DNA from: Planotetraspora sp. A-T 1434 | GTDB taxonomy: Bacteria > Actinomycetota > Actinomycetes > Streptosporangiales > Streptosporangiaceae | Direction of reading: 5' to 3' | DNA length: 64,000 bases | Assembly: GCF_025420585.1 (NCBI RefSeq) | Contig: NZ_JAOEGB010000021.1 | Location: forward strand, 1-64,000 | Part shown: in pieces, positions 60,373 through 64,000 of the stretch | Numbering within the stretch: the first letter of the stretch is position 1 | Layout of the letters: every line of letters begins with the position of its first letter | Translations under genes and position numbers: made by a program | Notes under the pieces: generated by a model | Told to the model about the DNA's origin: nothing | Database searches by the model: none | The model's input: the letters and a program-made list of their open reading frames with translations, nothing else

Positions 60373-60493
60373 GGCGTGTTTCGAATGATCGTGAGGCGCC
60401 CTGCACCGTCGTCTGGTCCGCGACTACGAATACCGCTCGGCCAGTTTCGAATCGCGCGCGTACCGGGCGACGAGCGACGTGATGGCCCGCTGA
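60371..60493 (+). mobile_element. Internally deleted IS5-type remnant
   Basis: GGGCGTGTTTCGAATGATC, right after the zincin stop, looks like the end repeat of an IS5-related element. From 60407 a frame reads RRLVRDYEYRSASFESRAYR then ATSDVMAR and TGA 60493, which resembles the C-terminus of such transposases (pattern RRLVRDYERxxAxxEAxxxWAxxxxMTRR, from memory). Everything between the end repeat and the last 28 codons is missing, and no matching right repeat is seen. Confidence 0.5.
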
Positions 60494-60572
60494 TCCCAAC
60501 GACAAAGGGACATCAACTCGCGAACTGCCCTCTCAGACGAGAGCACGCGGGACTCGACCCCTGAGGGTGACG

Positions 60573-61691
60573 TCAGGCCCGCGCGGAATCAGGCCAGGCC
60601 CGGACACCCCAGCGGTGGCTGACATGATCGCCGGGCGTGAGCCGGATGAGGTCCTCCCCTGTCGCGAACGCGTTCGGCGGGCAGCTCATCGGCTCGACCG
60701 CGATCCCGGCCCGGCGGTAGCCGTCGGGGAGCGTGTCACCTGTGTAGACCTGCAGCCACTCGATCCCGTCGCCCGCCCACAACTCGACGCCGTATGCCCC
60801 GTCCGCGGAGCCGTCCGCGGGACCGTCCGCCGAGGCGTCCGCGGAGCGCAGCCGCACCCGGACCAGCCCGTCGGCGTCGCGCCGCAGGCCGGTGAACGGC
60901 GTGTCGAGCGCCAGCCCGCCGACAGGCCGTGCCGTACGGAAGTCGTAGTCCGTTCCTTCGACGCCATGCCGGGCAATCGGGATCTTGCGGTCGTCGACCT
61001 CCAGCCACTGGGCCGCGGGCAGCTCCAGCACGGCGTCGTCCACGGCGTCGTCCACGTGCCCGGTGCCGAGCGTGAGGTACGGATGGGCGCCCATGCCGTA
61101 CGGCGCGGCGCTCGCGCCGACGTTCGTGGCGGCCACCTCCACCTCGAGACCCGAGGGGCTGACCGAGTACGCCACGGTGAGATCGAGCACATGGGGGTAT
61201 CCGAGCTGGGGGAACAACCGCAGCCTGAAGCGGATCGAGGTGGCGTCCTCAGCCAGGACCGTCCAGGGGAGCCACCGCGTGAACCCGTGCGTGGCATGAC
61301 CCGTCCTCGGCTCACTGATCGCGAGCTGCCTCGTCTGGCCGTCGAAGTCGTAGCGGCCGTCCTCGACCCGGTTCGGCCAGGGAAGGAGTAACTGCCCCGC
61401 CCCTCCGACCGCCGGCTGGCCGGCGGGGTAGTCCATGAGAAGCGGGCGGTCGTCATAAGTCAGGGACCGGATTCCCGCGCCCACCTCGGTCAGGACGGCC
61501 CGGTAGCCACCGGCTGCGATCGTGTGCTGCGTCCCGGTCGGCGCGACGGTCGGGACGCTCCTGCCGACACCGGCGCCCGTTTCAGTCCCGCAATCGGGGC
61601 TCGTCCCGGTCCCTTTCTCGGCGCCGTTGCCGGGGCCGGTCTGGGGGCCGTCGCCGTTTTCAGGGCTGTGTCCAATCGCGGAGTCCGTCAC
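60573..61691 (-). CDS. Aldose 1-epimerase family protein
   Basis: Interconverts sugar anomers. The protein has 372 residues. GALM-family features: TEVGAGIRSLTYDDRPLLMDYP, LLLPWPNRVEDGRYDFDGQTRQL, GHATHGFTRWLPW (active-site His), PYGMGAHPYLTLG (second His), and Glu in GIAVEPMSCPPNAF. The first 50 residues are a Gly/Thr-rich low-complexity extension, so the true start may be internal to the given GTG 61691. A Ser-Ala-Asp-Gly repeat (ADASADGPADGSADGA) lies near residue 290. Confidence 0.88.
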   Translation of the reverse strand: MTDSAIGHSPENGDGPQTGPGNGAEKGTGTSPDCGTETGAGVGRSVPTVAPTGTQHTIAAGGYRAVLTEVGAGIRSLTYDDRPLLMDYPAGQPAVGGAGQLLLPWPNRVEDGRYDFDGQTRQLAISEPRTGHATHGFTRWLPWTVLAEDATSIRFRLRLFPQLGYPHVLDLTVAYSVSPSGLEVEVAATNVGASAAPYGMGAHPYLTLGTGHVDDAVDDAVLELPAAQWLEVDDRKIPIARHGVEGTDYDFRTARPVGGLALDTPFTGLRRDADGLVRVRLRSADASADGPADGSADGAYGVELWAGDGIEWLQVYTGDTLPDGYRRAGIAVEPMSCPPNAFATGEDLIRLTPGDHVSHRWGVRAWPDSARA

Positions 61692-61703
61692 CCGGCGATT
61701 TTC

Positions 61704-62882
61704 TCATTTCGATCTGCCGCTCGCGTCGTTCGGCCGCCTCCGCATCATGGCGAGCATGTCCCGGCCGCCCGTCCGGAAGAAGCGGACCAGCAGCGCCGCG
61801 GCGAGCACGAGGAAGACGACGTTCAGCACGGTCGTGTAGTTGAGCGACGGGTGAGCCTCCAGCACCTTGGCCGCGCGCTGGGCAGGGATCAGCCCCAGCA
61901 GCCCGAACAGCACCTCGACGGCGTACCCCGCGATCACCATGGCGGCGTAGAAGGTGACGGTCAGGAAGGCCATCATCCGCCAGCTGTAGTACTTGCGATA
62001 GATGTCCAGGATCGGCAGCACGATCAGGTCGGCGAAGATGAACGAGACCACGCCGCCGAAGCTGATCCCGCCGTTCCACAGGACGGCCGCGAGCGGGACG
62101 TTGCCGATCGAGCACACGAAGCTGACCACCGCGACCAGCGGCCCGACCAGCGGCCCCCAGATCTTGGCCTCCACCGGATGGCCGGTCAGAAAGAACGAGC
62201 GCCAGAACGACTCGGGCACCCACGCGGCCAGCGCCCCGGCGATCAGCAGCCCGCCCACGACATCGATCCAGACGGCCTGCCAGTCCATGACGAAGTAGTG
62301 CGCGACAGTCGTACGACCCTGTGGCGAGAGGAGTCTGCGCCACAGGGGACCGTGCTCGACGCTCATGTCCATCTGGGCATGAGCCTCCATGCGGCCCTGC
62401 ACTCCCCGGCGGGCGATCACGCGGGCCTTCTCCACGAGCCGCGGCCGCAGGAACACGCGGAACATCAACGCGAGCAGGACGATCATGAGCGGGCCGCCGA
62501 CGAACTCCGCGAGCGTGAACTGCCAGCCCAGCAGCAGCGCCAGCAGGATGCCGAGCTCGATCACCAGGTTGGTCGAGGCGATCTCGAAGGCCATCGCCGC
62601 CGTGAAGTTCGCGCCCTTGACGAAGATCGACCGGGCCAGCGCGACCGCCGCGTACGAACACGACGACGAGGCCGCCCCGAGGCCGGCCGCCTTCAGCAGC
62701 GAGCGCGGCGAGCCGTCCGGAAGCAGGCGCACCATCTCACGTTTGCTGACCACCGCCTGCACGGCGGCCGACAGCGCGAACCCGAGAATCAGCGCCCACA
62801 GGATCTCCCACCCCATCGCGAAGGCGAGCGAGAGAGCGCGCCACAGGGCGTGCAGGGCCGCCGGCGCCACATCCGCGAGCAA
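61704..62882 (-). CDS. ArsP_1/DUF318 family permease
   Basis: Integral membrane protein of 392 residues with about eight helices in two homologous halves. Diagnostic loops: GLGAASSSCSYAAVALARSIFVKGA and VCSIGNVPLAAVLWNGGISFGG, with Cys and Asn-Pro pairs, and STNLVIELG. Relatives export organoarsenicals or metals. TTG 62882 is used because GGGAG lies about seven bases upstream. It is 12 bp upstream of the epimerase start, likely one transcript. Confidence 0.83.
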   Translation of the reverse strand: MLADVAPAALHALWRALSLAFAMGWEILWALILGFALSAAVQAVVSKREMVRLLPDGSPRSLLKAAGLGAASSSCSYAAVALARSIFVKGANFTAAMAFEIASTNLVIELGILLALLLGWQFTLAEFVGGPLMIVLLALMFRVFLRPRLVEKARVIARRGVQGRMEAHAQMDMSVEHGPLWRRLLSPQGRTTVAHYFVMDWQAVWIDVVGGLLIAGALAAWVPESFWRSFFLTGHPVEAKIWGPLVGPLVAVVSFVCSIGNVPLAAVLWNGGISFGGVVSFIFADLIVLPILDIYRKYYSWRMMAFLTVTFYAAMVIAGYAVEVLFGLLGLIPAQRAAKVLEAHPSLNYTTVLNVVFLVLAAALLVRFFRTGGRDMLAMMRRRPNDASGRSK

Positions 62883-62957
62883 TGGCCGCTCCCTGAAGCG
62901 AGATCCGCGTGGTCACCGCATTCCCCGCACAGCGCGCGTCTCACCCCCGCACGCCGC

Positions 62958-63194
62958 TTATGAGGAGATCATCTGGCTTCCCAGCCGCTCCTGAGCGGAG
63001 AGAAGGCCGCGCAATTCCTCCGCGCTCTCGCCTGAGGCCGTCATGACCAGGCCCTTGTCCATCTCGGCGCGGGACAGCGATCTCGTCAGCCGGGTCGCGT
63101 ACCAGCGGCCCACGTCACTCCTCCAGATCGACCAGCGTCCGGCGTACTGGCTGCTCAGCTCTCTCCAGGCAGCGTCCTCGGCAGAGAAGCGCAC
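62958..63194 (-). CDS. Conserved hypothetical protein, 78 residues
   Basis: Small soluble protein: AAWRELSSQYAGRWSIWRSDVGRWYATRLTRSLSR then an acidic/Met segment. The W-x-x-L-(8)-W-x-I-W-R-S-(2)-G-R-W-(Y/W)-A-T-R pattern is a widespread actinobacterial small-protein family of unknown role. GTG 63194 follows GGAGG. Confidence 0.75.
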   Translation of the reverse strand: MRFSAEDAAWRELSSQYAGRWSIWRSDVGRWYATRLTRSLSRAEMDKGLVMTASGESAEELRGLLSAQERLGSQMISS

Positions 63195-63513
63195 GCGTCA
63201 CCACCTCCAGGCTAGGTGCCGGGAAACAACGATGTGCTCGTCCGGACACGATGGGTAGTGAGAGGCGGTCTCCCCCTTCCGGAGGCGCCGCCACCCCCGG
63301 CACGGCGAAGATCTCCCACTCGCTGCGGTCACTTCACCTGATCTTGATCCGAGCCTCCGTGACCCGAGCCGCCCCATGCCTCCGCCGGATATGACGCGGG
63401 TATTCGGAGAAGGTTAGAGATCAGGCCATGTGGGGTTATCTGTCCTGGTAATCGGCGGCGCCACCATCTCGGCAAGGTGCAGTGCTCTCGCTGACGCTCC
63501 CCCGGGATGGACC
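63195..63513. other. 319-bp spacer before the right-edge glycosyltransferase
   Basis: Divergent promoter space. The part from about 63395 to 63465 is AT-richer (TATTCGGAGAAGGTTAGAGA) and probably holds the promoter of the glycosyltransferase. No gene or repeat is seen. Confidence 0.4.
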
Positions 63514-64000
63514 ATGAGGATCGTACGGCTGGCCAACTTCGTCGCCCCTCGTTCGGGTGGCCTCCGCACCGCTTTGAACGAACTCGGCGCCGGGTACGCG
63601 GCCGCAGGGCACGAGCCGCTGCTCGTGATCCCGGGAGCCGAGTCCGGGGAGCGGGAGACACCGGCGGGACGCGTCATCAGCGTGCCGGGACCGGTCGTGC
63701 CGGGGACAGGCGGCTACCGGGTCATCGTCGCGCGAGAGCCGGCTCCTCGACCGCCTGAAACCCGATCGGCTGGAGGTCTCGGACCGCACGACGCTGCGAT
63801 GGACCGGCCGGTGGGCGCGATCGCGCGGGATCCACTCGGTCATGGTGTCGCACGAGAGCCTCGACGGCCTCTTGCGTCTGTACGGCTCCTGCCTCCTGCC
63901 CGGAGCCGGGCCTCCGCTCGGCGGGCTGGCGGACCGGCTCAACCGGGCGAGCGCGGCCGACTTCGATCTCGTGGTCTGCACGACGGGATGGGCGGCGGCC
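63514..64000 (+). pseudogene. GT4-type glycosyltransferase, frameshifted and cut by the window end
   Basis: From ATG 63514 the frame reads MRIVRLANFVAPRSGGLRTA, LNELGAGYAAAGHEPLLVIP and GPVVPGTGGYRVIV to about 63729. Then the proper continuation is in the next frame from 63731: RESRLLDRLKPDRLEVSDRT, TLRWTGRWARSRGIHSVMVS, HESLDGLLRLYG and DFDLVVCTTGWAAA, still open at 64000. One extra base near 63730 (GTCGCGCGAGAG) explains the break. The sequence otherwise matches actinobacterial GT4 enzymes. A true mutation or a sequencing error cannot be told apart here. Confidence 0.75.

Overview
The window is high-GC actinobacterial DNA: strong third-position G/C bias, many GTG/TTG starts, leaderless-type promoters, F420/flavin LLM oxidoreductases, an AfsR-type regulator, a P450 and the DUF574-type methyltransferase family. 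The gene content (ADP-heptose genes in a Gram-positive, large secreted subtilase, LAL regulator) fits a filamentous actinomycete, possibly Streptosporangiaceae-like; this taxonomic guess is inference and no marker gene is present to prove it.

Layout. 1-5.3 kb: an IS4-type transposase cut by the window edge, a secreted HNH nuclease, two divergent paralogous LLM oxidoreductases sharing a paired palindromic operator, and a CBS-BON protein. 5.5-9.5 kb: a redox signalling module (receiver-reductase fusion, cNMP-binding histidine kinase, NAD kinase from a leaderless promoter). 9.5-13.5 kb: methyltransferase, MFS exporter, aldo/keto reductase, then a scar with a frameshifted Tn3 transposase fragment. 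13.5-30 kb: secreted and accessory metabolism (1274-residue subtilase, AlkB, TetX-like monooxygenase, AfsR-type regulator, P450, lipase, DUF402, GNAT, secreted alpha-galactosidase). 30-33.6 kb: small genes (Mrr-type membrane nuclease, GNAT, SRPBCC, DUF4240, DUF6461) with a deletion scar that joins pieces of a 2'-5' RNA ligase and an ASCH gene.

33.7-38.2 kb holds the most unusual cassette: a four-gene operon coding for a RING-like/DnaJ-type zinc protein, a coiled-coil protein, an HSPA12-like Hsp70 ATPase and a second coiled-coil protein, apparently a self-contained chaperone-type or NTP-driven machine without a J-domain. A large LAL (LuxR/ATPase) regulator lies just upstream on the same strand. 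41.5-46.7 kb: tRNA-Lys(CTT), PRC-barrel protein, nucleotidyltransferase, small membrane proteins, an F420-type oxidoreductase, a phosphoesterase and a BON protein. 47.2-56.9 kb: an ADP-heptose/glycan cluster (GT4, two GT9, HldE, SDR, transketolase) with a topoisomerase IB embedded. 57-64 kb: ChaB, DUF6458, a shikimate-kinase-like protein, an M35-like zincin, an IS remnant, aldose epimerase, a permease and a frameshifted glycosyltransferase at the right edge.

A recurring structural theme is short 15-bp tandem repeats in or next to gene boundaries (24.1, 25.7, 30.0, 31.5, 45.5, 47.0 and 54.8 kb). Several of them read as pentapeptide repeats on the minus strand.
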